Part shown: positions 14,077-19,569 of the stretch, piece after piece
How the letters are laid out: each line of letters opens with the position of its first letter
Numbering within the stretch: the first letter of the stretch is position 1
Assembly: GCA_964513465.1 (NCBI GenBank)
Contig: CAZEMR010000056.1
Coordinates: 1-19,569 of the forward strand
Reading direction: 5' to 3'
DNA: 19,569 nt
Source: CAZEMR01 sp964513465
GTDB taxonomy: Bacteria > Bacteroidota > Ignavibacteria > Kapaibacteriales > UBA2268
Position numbers and translations under genes: made by a program
Notes under the pieces: generated by a model
Seen by the model: the letters and a program-made list of their open reading frames with translations, nothing else
What the model was told of the DNA's origin: nothing
Databases searched by the model: none

Positions 14077-15032
14077 TCCCCGGGGTCTGCAAGCTTTTCG
14101 GCAATCCGCACCTTGACGCTTCGGGCGCGCGGATTGCGATGGATTTCCTCGTCGGATGCTGTGATCGGCTTTTTGGTCAGTATTTTTATATACGAAGGGT
14201 CTTCTTTGCGGCGCCCGGCCAGCTCGCGGAAAATATTCTTGACAATCCGGTCCTCGAGCGAATGATACGACATTACCACCACCCGGCCGCCCTCGACCAG
14301 CTCCGGGATGCACTCGTTCAGAGTCGATTCGAGCACATCAAGCTCGCGGTTGACGGCGATACGGATTGCCTGGAAAGTACGCGATAATGATTTGAAATGT
14401 AATTTTTTTGGAACGCATTCCTCGACCGCCGCGCGAAGATCGAAAGTGGTTTTAAAAGGAATAGCGCGACGCTTCTCTGCGATGCGCCGCGCAATTTTTC
14501 GGGCAAAAGGCTCCTCTCCGAATTTGCGGAGAATATTTTCGAGCTCTTCCTCGGTCGAATGGTTAATCAGTTCTTCTGCCGTAACGCCGCCGGCGCCGAA
14601 TCGCATATCGAGCGGCGATTCCACCCGATAGCTCAGTCCCACCTGTTCGGTGTCCAGCTGGCGCGAGGATACCCCTAAATCAAGCAGAATCCCCGATACC
14701 TTTCCCCGAATTTCCTCAATGCTGCATGCCGTTGAAAAACATTTATTCAAAATGACGATCCGGCTTGTGGCGGAGCTAAGCTCACCGGCGAACCTGCGTT
14801 CGCAGTGGGCGATAGCTTCCTCATCCTTATCGAAGGCGTATAGTTTCCCCCCAGAATCCAGCCTTCGGATTATGTTTGCTGCATGCCCTCCGCCACCAAG
14901 CGTACCGTCTATATAAATGCCGTTCGGATTGGTGACAAGCCAGTCGCAGGCCTCTTCGCCCATCACCGGCAGGTGATAGTCATATTCGGCCGGCTCGGGG
15001 CGCGGCCGTGGTTGCCTGCGTTTTTTACTCAT
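14058..15032 (-). CDS. rsmH: 16S rRNA (cytosine-N4)-methyltransferase RsmH (MraW)
   Basis: This cytoplasmic enzyme uses S-adenosylmethionine to methylate N4 of C1402 in 16S rRNA. Motifs are YHLPVMGEEACDWL (19-32), the SAM loop IDGTLGGGGH (41-50), YAFDKDEEAI (65-74), ILLDLGVSS (115-123) and VVMSYHSLEDRIVK near residue 260. The 324-residue length is typical, with an extra basic N-terminal tail (SKKRRQPRPRPEP). ATG 15032 follows the mraZ stop by 7 bp, giving the usual mraZ-rsmH order. What normally follows, ftsL and ftsI, is missing; instead a lipoprotein gene converges and overlaps by 19 bp. Confidence 0.97.
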   Translation of the reverse strand: MSKKRRQPRPRPEPAEYDYHLPVMGEEACDWLVTNPNGIYIDGTLGGGGHAANIIRRLDSGGKLYAFDKDEEAIAHCERRFAGELSSATSRIVILNKCFSTACSIEEIRGKVSGILLDLGVSSRQLDTEQVGLSYRVESPLDMRFGAGGVTAEELINHSTEEELENILRKFGEEPFARKIARRIAEKRRAIPFKTTFDLRAAVEECVPKKLHFKSLSRTFQAIRIAVNRELDVLESTLNECIPELVEGGRVVVMSYHSLEDRIVKNIFRELAGRRKEDPSYIKILTKKPITASDEEIHRNPRARSVKVRIAEKLADPGDHPPIL

Positions 15033-15039
15033 GTCAAAA

Positions 15040-15483
15040 TCATATTGTCATGACTTTTGCTGCTACGTCTTCGTATGATTCGTCGTGACCCGAGAGATAG
15101 CTCTCGAACTCTTCCGGACTCCAGAACTCGATATGGTCGACCATGCCGACGATATGCACTTTGCCCGCGATTCCGGCGAACTCCAGCAGCTTTTTCGGTA
15201 TCGAAATCCTCTGCTGGCCGTCCAGGCCGACCTCCTCGCTCCACATCAGAAGCATACGAAGGAAATAACGATTTTTCGCGTCGTACTGGTTCAATTCCTC
15301 GAACCGTTTTTCGTAATTTCGCCATTCGTCCAGAGGATAGGCCACGACACACTTATCCACTCCGCGGGTAACGGCAAACGTATCGTTCGCGTCCGGCGAG
15401 ATGCTTCGGCGCATCTTTGCCGGAATTGCCACCCGGCCCTTGTTGTCGATGGAATATGTTTCCTGTCCCTTAAAAAAGGCCAT
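15040..15483 (-). CDS. mraZ: Transcriptional regulator MraZ
   Basis: MraZ is a DNA-binding regulator of the division and cell-wall cluster that controls its own promoter. The 147-residue protein has two AbrB-like half-domains, each with a D-x3-R signature: DNKGRVAIPAKMR (13-25) and DGQQRISIPKKLLEFAGI (88-105), as expected of the full-length family. ATG 15483 is chosen because it gives the standard MAFFKGQETYSIDNKGR N-terminus; no clear ribosome site precedes it. Two TGGGG boxes lie 54-68 bp upstream and fit the known MraZ operator. Only rsmH remains downstream of it here, so its regulon may be reduced or include distant genes such as murF-mraY. Confidence 0.97.
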   Translation of the reverse strand: MAFFKGQETYSIDNKGRVAIPAKMRRSISPDANDTFAVTRGVDKCVVAYPLDEWRNYEKRFEELNQYDAKNRYFLRMLLMWSEEVGLDGQQRISIPKKLLEFAGIAGKVHIVGMVDHIEFWSPEEFESYLSGHDESYEDVAAKVMTI

Positions 15484-15536
15484 CTTACTGCCGGCGAAAG
15501 TCGTTATTTTGTGTTAGGGAGAATTGTGGATTCATT

Positions 15537-15551
15537 CCCCACTTTTCCCCA
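15537..15551 (-). promoter_or_regulatory. MraZ operator: two TGGGG boxes, 10-bp period
   Basis: On the minus strand TGGGGAAAAGTGGGG runs from 15551 to 15537: two TGGGG boxes separated by a 5-base spacer. E. coli MraZ binds TGGGN direct repeats with 5-bp spacers upstream of mraZ. The boxes lie between the candidate promoter and the mraZ start, well placed for autorepression. A third box is not evident. Confidence 0.75.
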
Positions 15552-15562
15552 CTTGATGCTTA

Positions 15563-15593
15563 CAAATAAACGGATACTTTTTGTAACATGCAA
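15563..15593 (-). promoter_or_regulatory. Candidate mraZ promoter
   Basis: On the minus strand TTG (15593-15591), a 20-base spacer and TTTATTTG (15570-15563) approximate the TTTG-N19-TAnnTTTG consensus, with one mismatch in the -7 box. A start about 7 bases downstream would put the MraZ boxes at the beginning of the transcript. Confidence 0.4.
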
Positions 15594-15886
15594 GTAATTT
15601 CTTTTGTTTCAATAAATTTTTATTTATCAAATAATACTTGCGAATACCTCCAATTTTCGCCGAAATTCATAATTTATACTGTAATTATATTTTGTTCACA
15701 GATCATTATATCGTAAAACATCCCTCTCATTTCCGGATTATTTTCCTGCCTGACATTTTGTCATATTTCATAATCGCAACAGAATTATCCATGCAGAATA
15801 TATGCTCTGTTCTGCTAATTCTCTATAATTCAACGCATTATATATATAATAATATCGGGGCGGAAAGTGGGTAATTGGGGGCGGGA

Positions 15887-15924
15887 TGAATAAAATCCGG
15901 CCAGGCAGACCGCCCGACCGGATT
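15887..15924 (-). terminator. Rho-independent terminator of the Dabb-domain gene
   Basis: Read on the minus strand, AATCCGG (15924-15918) pairs with CCGGATT (15900-15894), with further GC pairing inside, and a TTTTATT tract follows. It begins about 19 bp after the stop of the Dabb gene. Confidence 0.75.
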
Positions 15925-15942
15925 CAATTATTCAGCTAAGTA

Positions 15943-16245
15943 TCAGAATTCATAATCAACTACGGCCGTCTGCGCGACCGTTTTTTTGATAAACTCCAGC
16001 ACCTCGACGTGGGCAGGATGGCTGCGGTATGCGTCCAGAGTCTCCGCCGATTCGAAATGCGAGACCAGCGCGATATCCATCGCCGCTGGAGATTTCGAGA
16101 AGTTCAGCCCCACTTCGTAGAATTTGATCAGATCGATCTTCGCGGGCAGCGCTTCGAGCATTGCTTTGAGCTTTATCATATTGCGTTCGCCCGGGGCGCC
16201 TTCGGCCTCCGGCTTCATCGTCATCATAACTATATGATTTATCAT
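15943..16245 (-). CDS. Stress-responsive alpha/beta-barrel (Dabb) domain protein
   Basis: This 100-residue protein shows the Dabb pattern: MINHIVMMTMK at the N-terminus, a central ALPAKIDLIKFYEVGLNFS, then DIALVSHFESAETLDAYRSHPAHVEVLEFIKKTV and a final AVVDYEF strand. Such proteins form dimeric ferredoxin-like barrels; family members include plant stress proteins and polyketide cyclases, and the bacterial function is generally unknown. A longer reading frame exists upstream, but the ATG at 16245 is the right start: GGAG lies 8 bases before it, the Dabb domain starts there, and the extra upstream codons fall in the preceding gene's terminator. It has its own terminator downstream. Confidence 0.88.
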   Translation of the reverse strand: MINHIVMMTMKPEAEGAPGERNMIKLKAMLEALPAKIDLIKFYEVGLNFSKSPAAMDIALVSHFESAETLDAYRSHPAHVEVLEFIKKTVAQTAVVDYEF

Positions 16246-16263
16246 TTTTTTACTCCATATATA

Positions 16264-16304
16264 AATATAAAAAGGCGCCCGCGTAATATCCGCGAAAGCG
16301 CCTT
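16264..16304 (-). terminator. Rho-independent terminator of the 181-aa outer-membrane protein gene
   Basis: On the minus strand AAGGCGC (16304-16298) pairs with GCGCCTT (16278-16272), with an inner CGCG/CGCG stem, followed by a T-rich tract. It starts 25 bp after the gene's stop. Confidence 0.85.
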
Positions 16305-16328
16305 CGTAGATTTTCAAAAAATAAACGA

Positions 16329-16874
16329 TTAATCAAAAAACCATTCGATGCCCATATTTACACGGCCGATGCCGCCGATAACGCGCATGGGGTCAAGTTG
16401 GAAATCGAGCACCTGCACTCCGGCATAAACGCCGACGCTGCTATAGGGGAACCATTCGCCGCCGACATAGAATGTGAGCGCGGTCTTGGTTACTGTTTCG
16501 TATTTGGTCTGCGATTGGTCAGCCGGATCGAAATATGCTTCCGGCAGTGATGTAAGCTCGAATGCGCCCTGGATGTAGGGATGGAAACTCTTAATCGGCT
16601 CGAACAGGTATTTGCCATACGGGGCAAACGAAAGGTAGCTCTTGGAGTCTTGCTTATCAGTGCCACCGTCAAAAAAGAACGAGAACTGGGCGCCGATATG
16701 GAAGTTCGGCTGTAAGGCATAAGCAAAAACCGGCCCGAATGATCCCTGGCCGATTGCGGCGCCGAGCCCGAAACGCTCGACCGGCACGCGCGAGCTGGCG
16801 TCCTGCGCCGAAAGATTTGCGGTGGCTAATCCAACAAATAATACCAACAGGGGTAAGATTTTCTTGAGTTTCAT
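16329..16874 (-). CDS. Outer-membrane beta-barrel protein, 181 aa
   Basis: A Sec signal (MKLKKILPLLVLFVGLATANLSAQ) leads into a sequence of alternating hydrophobic and polar strands with glycine and aromatic residues (FGLGAAIGQGSFGPVFAYAL, FHIGAQFSFFFDGG, GVYAGVQVLDFQL), ending in MGIEWFFD with the terminal aromatic typical of barrel proteins. This fits a small eight-strand OmpA/OmpX-like barrel; its ligand or role is unknown. ATG 16874 is preferred to an upstream ATG at 16946 because GGAGG sits 5 bases before it and the signal peptide begins there. It lies downstream of the related 175-aa gene but is separated from it by a terminator. Confidence 0.85.
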   Translation of the reverse strand: MKLKKILPLLVLFVGLATANLSAQDASSRVPVERFGLGAAIGQGSFGPVFAYALQPNFHIGAQFSFFFDGGTDKQDSKSYLSFAPYGKYLFEPIKSFHPYIQGAFELTSLPEAYFDPADQSQTKYETVTKTALTFYVGGEWFPYSSVGVYAGVQVLDFQLDPMRVIGGIGRVNMGIEWFFD

Positions 16875-16969
16875 AAATTCCTCCGAATGTTTTTGAGAAT
16901 TTTGCGTAAAAATCAAAACCGGAAAGTTCGCTTTGATATAAGCCATAAGTTAATCAAAATTCCCAAAAA

Positions 16970-17028
16970 AATAAATAAAAAAGCCATCCCGGGCGGGGAA
17001 TTTACCAAAATAATGCCCGAAGATGGCT
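16970..17028 (-). terminator. Rho-independent terminator of the 175-aa outer-membrane protein gene
   Basis: On the minus strand AGCCATC (17028-17022, as its complement) and GATGGCT form the outer stem with 16982-16988, and CGGGC/GCCCG form an inner stem (16990-16994 with 17015-17019). A long T-rich tract follows (complement of 16970-16982). Confidence 0.85.
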
Positions 17029-17052
17029 GATTTTATGACTATTATGTATTAT

Positions 17053-17580
17053 TTACCATGCATAGCCGACGTTAACGCCGCCGCCATAGGCATCATAGCC
17101 CAGGCCGGTGATGCTGGTCAGGCCGAATCCAAGACGCACGATGGGCTCTACCATCCAGCCGCCCCATATCCATTTGTATGCGGCTTCGCCGCCGATTACG
17201 ATGCTGACGTCATTGCCATAGTCATCGTAGAAAGAATTGTCGGGGCCGGCCCAACTCCAGAACTCGGCACGCGCAAACGGACCTGCGCTGAAGCCTTCGA
17301 TCGGTGATTTAGCGTCTTTGAAAAGAGTCGGGAAATACCAGCGATAGCTGCCGCCGACTGCCATTGCTGTCCACCAGTCAGAATAATTGATATAGCTGAA
17401 CTGTACGGTTAATGAATTCTCCGTCGAAAGCTGGTGCTCGTAAGTCGCATTCAGTCGGCCGATCAGCAAAAAGTCGAGCGGATCGATCGCGATGGCCTGT
17501 TTGTATGTGCCCTGTGCCGAAAGTGACTGGAAGGAAATTAAGGTTGCGATTGCAAGAGCTAATAAATAACGCATTTTCAT
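17053..17580 (-). CDS. Outer-membrane beta-barrel protein, 175 aa
   Basis: A Sec signal (MKMRYLLALAIATLISFQSLSAQ) precedes a beta-rich mature protein: LLIGRLNATYEHQLS, SLTVQFSYINYSDWW, AMAVGGSYRWYF, GFSAGPFARAEFW, IVIGGEAAYKWIWGGWMVEPIVRLGFGL and the end GGGVNVGYAW. The final aromatic residue and glycine/aromatic pattern suit a small outer-membrane barrel (DUF3575-like proteins look similar, but I cannot confirm the family). The function is unknown. GGAGG lies 4 bases before the first ATG and 10 before a second in-frame ATG (17574). An exact Bacteroidota-type promoter lies at 17680-17710, giving a leader of roughly 90 nt. Confidence 0.85.
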   Translation of the reverse strand: MKMRYLLALAIATLISFQSLSAQGTYKQAIAIDPLDFLLIGRLNATYEHQLSTENSLTVQFSYINYSDWWTAMAVGGSYRWYFPTLFKDAKSPIEGFSAGPFARAEFWSWAGPDNSFYDDYGNDVSIVIGGEAAYKWIWGGWMVEPIVRLGFGLTSITGLGYDAYGGGVNVGYAW

Positions 17581-17679
17581 AATGCCTCCGAATTATTAAA
17601 AAATTGGTAAGAAAAAAAAGTGATGCCTCATATTTTGTGGTGAATATTGCCGAAATGATGGATTCATACATGCCTATGA

Positions 17680-17710
17680 CAAAAATATGAAAAATAATGT
17701 CATCAGCAAA
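17680..17710 (-). promoter_or_regulatory. Bacteroidota-type promoter of the 175-aa outer-membrane protein gene
   Basis: On the minus strand TTTG (17710-17707), a spacer of exactly 19 bases, and TATTTTTG (17687-17680) match TTTG-N19-TAnnTTTG perfectly, about 100 bp before the ATG at 17580. Confidence 0.8.
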
Positions 17711-17839
17711 AAAGAATTTTTCAGGTAGAAACGAGAAATCTTTAACTGAACCTTAACAGTGTTTTTGCCCTCGTTTAATATATAAATTTTCTAATGGATT
17801 AGAAAGAAAATATTAAATAAAATTTATATTTAGCACAAC

Positions 17840-17879
17840 TTTTCCACATTCCAGCGGGTTATCCACAGAGTTTTCCACA
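17840..17879 (+). other. Cluster of three DnaA-box-like sites (candidate oriC or DnaA-binding element)
   Basis: TTTTCCACA (17840-17848), TTATCCACA (17859-17867, a perfect match to the consensus TTATNCACA) and TTTTCCACA (17871-17879) lie within 40 bp in one orientation. A/T-rich sequence flanks them, especially on the left, as a DNA-unwinding element would. Genes diverge from the region. No dnaA, dnaN or other typical origin neighbour is in the window. Confidence 0.5.
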
Positions 17880-18259
17880 TTTTCAATGAATTAGTATGAA
17901 TTTATCGTGAGCGCCACCATTCGATAGCGTATAATACATTATTTGTACTTTCGACAGGACTATTAAGGAACTAATTATGATTATAAATAATTATTTGCAT
18001 AGCTATAAGCACGACCGAATCAGTCCGATAATTATTACAAACCCTGCATATTTCTAACTGAGACGAGTATGCCTAAATCCGACTGTAATAATTACTATTT
18101 CTGCGACTATTCATTATTCATAAATCATATTTTTGCGCGCTCCTAATATTCTTTAGACTTGCGTGCATTATATCACTCTTGCCGCTTCCGTTAATAGAAA
18201 ATAATACTAATAGCTTATGCATTTCGTCTATTTTTAATGAATTTGCAGTAATGAATTTT

Positions 18260-18277
18260 CTGATTATTTTAAATCAG
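18260..18277. promoter_or_regulatory. Palindrome upstream of the ArsR-plsC unit (possible operator)
   Basis: CTGATT (18260-18265) and AATCAG (18272-18277) are perfect reverse complements with a 6-base centre, about 125 bp before the repressor start. ArsR-family repressors bind such AT-rich dyads near their own promoters, but the distance is rather long and the assignment is inferred. Confidence 0.3.
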
Positions 18278-18400
18278 TATTGTTTTGATTTATGTTAATT
18301 ATTAAATTGCGGCTTTTGACATTTGCCCTATGCGAATATTAAATTTTTATTTACTATATTGCTCTGCGGTAATATTGTTTCAGCCGGATATAAATATATA

Positions 18401-18709
18401 ATGGACAAACCCAACATCACTTTTTCGGACAGCCAGCTCGATCATCTGGCCCACCGATTCAAGATACTCTCCGAGCCATCGCGCCTTCGCATATTGCGAT
18501 GCCTGCTGGGCGGGGAGAAGTGCGTCGGCGAGATAAGCGAACTGGAAAACATGCTGCAGGCGAATGTCTCCAAACACCTGAAAATCATGCAGCACAGCGG
18601 AATCGTCGAATGCCGCCGCGACGGGCTCCAGCGTTATTATCGCGTAATCGACTACACAGTGGTGCAGATTTGCTCGGTGATTTGTGCACATCACAGAAAT
18701 ACGGAATGA
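18401..18709 (+). CDS. ArsR/SmtB-family winged-helix repressor, 102 aa
   Basis: The fold is clear: FKILSEPSRLRILRCLL (20-36) is the conserved first helices, LQANVSKHLKIMQHSGIVECRR (52-73) the recognition helix-turn-helix, and DGLQRYYRVID (74-84) the wing. Cysteines occur at 34, 41 (KCVGEI, where ArsR itself has a metal-binding Cys), 71, 91 and 95, with His97-His98 at the end, so metal or redox sensing is possible but not shown. The ATG at 18401 is chosen because the domain starts there; an upstream in-frame ATG (18323) would add 26 hydrophobic residues that do not fit. Its TGA overlaps the ATG of the acyltransferase gene, an unusual partner for this family. Confidence 0.9.
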   Translation: MDKPNITFSDSQLDHLAHRFKILSEPSRLRILRCLLGGEKCVGEISELENMLQANVSKHLKIMQHSGIVECRRDGLQRYYRVIDYTVVQICSVICAHHRNTE

Positions 18710-19446
18710 AAAATTTTTTAAATAAAATCCGCACAGTTTTCCGGATGGCCGGCATTGTGGCTGTAACACTCGAATATACCGTCAAATCGACAATCACGAT
18801 GAGCGGACGCCCCAACCCGGACAAATACTACCGCCAGGCACGCCAATGGTCCAATAAGCTTTTACGCGCGGCCGGAGTCCGGGTCGAAACCATCGGCGGC
18901 GACAAGCTAAATCCCGACAATACATATATATACGCCGCGAACCATTCGAGTCTGTTCGACATCCCCGCAGCATTTTTCGGCATCCCCGACGACGTCCGCA
19001 TCATATATAAAAAGGAGCTCGAAAAAATCCCGCTGTTCGGCGGCGGACTCCGCAAATCGCCCTACATAGCGGTCGACCGCTCCAATCCCCGCGAGGCGAT
19101 GAAGAGCATGGACGAAGCGATAGCACGCGCCCGCGAAGGCGATTCGGTGGTTGTATTCCCCGAAGGCACCCGCTCGGAAACCGGCGAGGTACAGCCATTC
19201 AAGCGGGGCGCATTCATGCTGGCAGCCCGCGCAGGCAAGCCAATCGTGCCAGTCACCATAGTCGGCGCCTCGGATATCATGCCAGCCGGAACCTTCAACA
19301 TGCGCGGCGGCACAATCCGCGTGATTATCGGCGACCCGATAGAACTGCCCGCGGATATGGACAAACCCGCCGAGCAGAAAATCATGCACGAAGTCCACGA
19401 AAAGATCGTCATGACGTTGGGAGCCGCGAAAAAATCGCAAAAATGA
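18706..19446 (+). CDS. plsC: 1-acyl-sn-glycerol-3-phosphate acyltransferase (PlsC-like)
   Basis: A membrane-associated acyltransferase of 246 residues that would acylate lysophosphatidic acid to phosphatidic acid, the second acyl step of phospholipid synthesis. The catalytic NHSSLFD box (His80, Asp85) and the substrate box FPEGTRS (151-157) are present, followed by KRGAFMLAARAGKPIVPVTI, the third conserved block. A hydrophobic stretch at 11-24 anchors the N-terminus. The frame is open from 18499, but ATG 18706, in the ATGA overlap with the ArsR stop, is the sensible start: codons before it run out of frame through the ArsR gene. Translational coupling to a repressor suggests co-regulation. 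It is followed 49 bp later by tRNA-Phe. Confidence 0.93.
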   Translation: MKNFLNKIRTVFRMAGIVAVTLEYTVKSTITMSGRPNPDKYYRQARQWSNKLLRAAGVRVETIGGDKLNPDNTYIYAANHSSLFDIPAAFFGIPDDVRIIYKKELEKIPLFGGGLRKSPYIAVDRSNPREAMKSMDEAIARAREGDSVVVFPEGTRSETGEVQPFKRGAFMLAARAGKPIVPVTIVGASDIMPAGTFNMRGGTIRVIIGDPIELPADMDKPAEQKIMHEVHEKIVMTLGAAKKSQK

Positions 19447-19478
19447 TTTTGAGCATTCGGAAAAAGTTGTTATATTTG
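19447..19478 (+). promoter_or_regulatory. Bacteroidota-type promoter of tRNA-Phe
   Basis: TTTTG (19447-19451), a spacer of exactly 19 bases and TATATTTG (19471-19478) match TTTG-N19-TAnnTTTG perfectly, 17 bases before the tRNA. The -33 box touches the plsC stop codon. Confidence 0.85.
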
Positions 19479-19495
19479 TAGCTCTCAATGAGGGA

Positions 19496-19568
19496 GGTCA
19501 GGTAGCTCAGATGGTAGAGCAGTGGACTGAAAATCCGCGTGTCGGCGGTTCGATTCCGTCCCTGACCA
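19496..19568 (+). tRNA. tRNA-Phe (anticodon GAA)
   Basis: The full cloverleaf folds: acceptor GGTCAGG (19496-19502) pairs with CCTGACC (19561-19567), D arm GCTC/GAGC, anticodon arm GTGGA/TCCGC with loop CTGAAAA (anticodon GAA at 19529-19531), and T arm GGCGG/CCGTC around TTCGATT. The discriminator is A (19568). The window ends one base later, on a C, so whether CCA is encoded cannot be seen. Confidence 0.97.
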
Positions 19569-19569
19569 C

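Larger units (their letters stand above)
15484..15942. other. 459-bp intergenic region upstream of mraZ
   Basis: From the mraZ end it holds the MraZ boxes and promoter, then about 280 bp of AT-rich sequence with no convincing gene. Short inverted repeats are visible (TGACA-TTT-TGTCA at 15751-15763; GCAGAA-N11-TTCTGC at 15793-15815), plus a (TA)5 tract at 15839-15848. The Dabb-gene terminator closes the region. Confidence 0.6.
17581..18400. other. 820-bp AT-rich divergent intergenic region
   Basis: The longest gene-free stretch. In order it holds the outer-membrane protein promoter, an A/T-rich run (about 17760-17835), three DnaA-box-like sites (17840-17879), several hundred bases with no recognised gene, and a palindrome (18260-18277) upstream of the ArsR gene. 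Genes on both sides are transcribed away from it. Confidence 0.7.

Noticed and set aside
15786..15794. TTATCCATG as a further DnaA box near mraZ
   Set aside because: It differs from the consensus at two positions in the conserved half and stands alone.
15751..15815. Two short inverted repeats as a possible small RNA or operator
   Set aside because: Arms of 5-6 bp in AT-rich DNA are expected by chance, and no promoter or poly-T tract accompanies them.
15638..15874. 78-codon ORF in the mraZ upstream region
   Set aside because: AT-rich sequence translating to a hydrophobic, low-complexity peptide with no ribosome site; likely chance.
16246..16317. 24-codon extension of the Dabb protein
   Set aside because: It is encoded by the terminator hairpin of the preceding gene and precedes a proper ribosome site and domain start.
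18323..18400. Upstream ATG extending the ArsR protein by 26 residues
   Set aside because: The added stretch is hydrophobic and would give a cytosolic repressor a signal-like N-terminus; the conserved domain begins at the ATG at 18401.
18499..18705. 69-codon N-terminal extension of the acyltransferase
   Set aside because: It runs out of frame through the ArsR coding region and is Arg/Pro-rich nonsense; the start in the ATGA overlap gives a normal PlsC.
1..19569. CRISPR array, insertion sequence, prophage or defence island
   Set aside because: No regularly spaced repeats, transposase, integrase, cas, toxin-antitoxin or restriction gene could be found on either strand.

Overview
The window reads as a chromosomal segment of a bacterium from the Fibrobacterota-Chlorobiota-Bacteroidota (FCB) group, most likely a Bacteroidota, Chlorobiota or Ignavibacteriota lineage. 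Two promoters match the distinctive Bacteroidota consensus TTTG-N19-TAnnTTTG exactly, one before a tRNA-Phe gene and one before an outer-membrane protein gene. Shine-Dalgarno sites are mostly weak, secreted proteins carry Sec or lipoprotein signals, and two small outer-membrane beta-barrel proteins are present. An M49-like peptidase with an HEXXH motif fits the same broad group. I cannot name the genus.

Layout. (1) 1-799: a dinD homologue cut by the window edge and by an in-frame stop; it is AT-rich, unlike its neighbours, and holds a perfect 30-bp palindrome. (2) 804-1639, minus: two overlapping genes I do not recognise. (3) 1763-4412, plus: murF and mraY. (4) 4414-10048, minus: a tight block transcribed as metallophosphatase, threonine/serine dehydratase, SLC13 transporter, SDR oxidoreductase, DUF123 protein and murI. 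(5) 10380-13171, plus: an M49-like zinc peptidase lipoprotein and ilvE, ending in a strong terminator, then a lipoprotein of unknown function (13273-14076). (6) 14058-15483, minus: mraZ-rsmH with two MraZ-type operator boxes upstream. (7) 15943-17580, minus: a Dabb-domain protein and two beta-barrel proteins, each followed by its own terminator. (8) 17581-18400: a long AT-rich spacer with a tight cluster of three DnaA-box-like sites, a candidate origin or DnaA-responsive element. (9) 18401-19446, plus: an ArsR-type repressor translationally coupled to a plsC-like acyltransferase. (10) 19496-19568: tRNA-Phe.

How the genes fit together. Cell-envelope synthesis is the recurring theme: murI supplies D-glutamate, murF adds D-Ala-D-Ala to the UDP-MurNAc-tripeptide, mraY makes lipid I, mraZ-rsmH normally heads the division and cell-wall cluster, and plsC makes phosphatidic acid. 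The classical dcw cluster is scattered here: mraZ-rsmH and murF-mraY lie about 10 kb apart on opposite strands, with no ftsL, ftsI, murE, murD, ftsW or murG beside them. The rest is amino-acid metabolism (ilvE, dehydratase), transport and small envelope proteins. I see no CRISPR array, insertion sequence, phage gene or recognisable defence system. The best leads for something undescribed are the dinD palindrome, the DnaA-box cluster, the ArsR-plsC pair and a possible 27-codon ORF at 10252.
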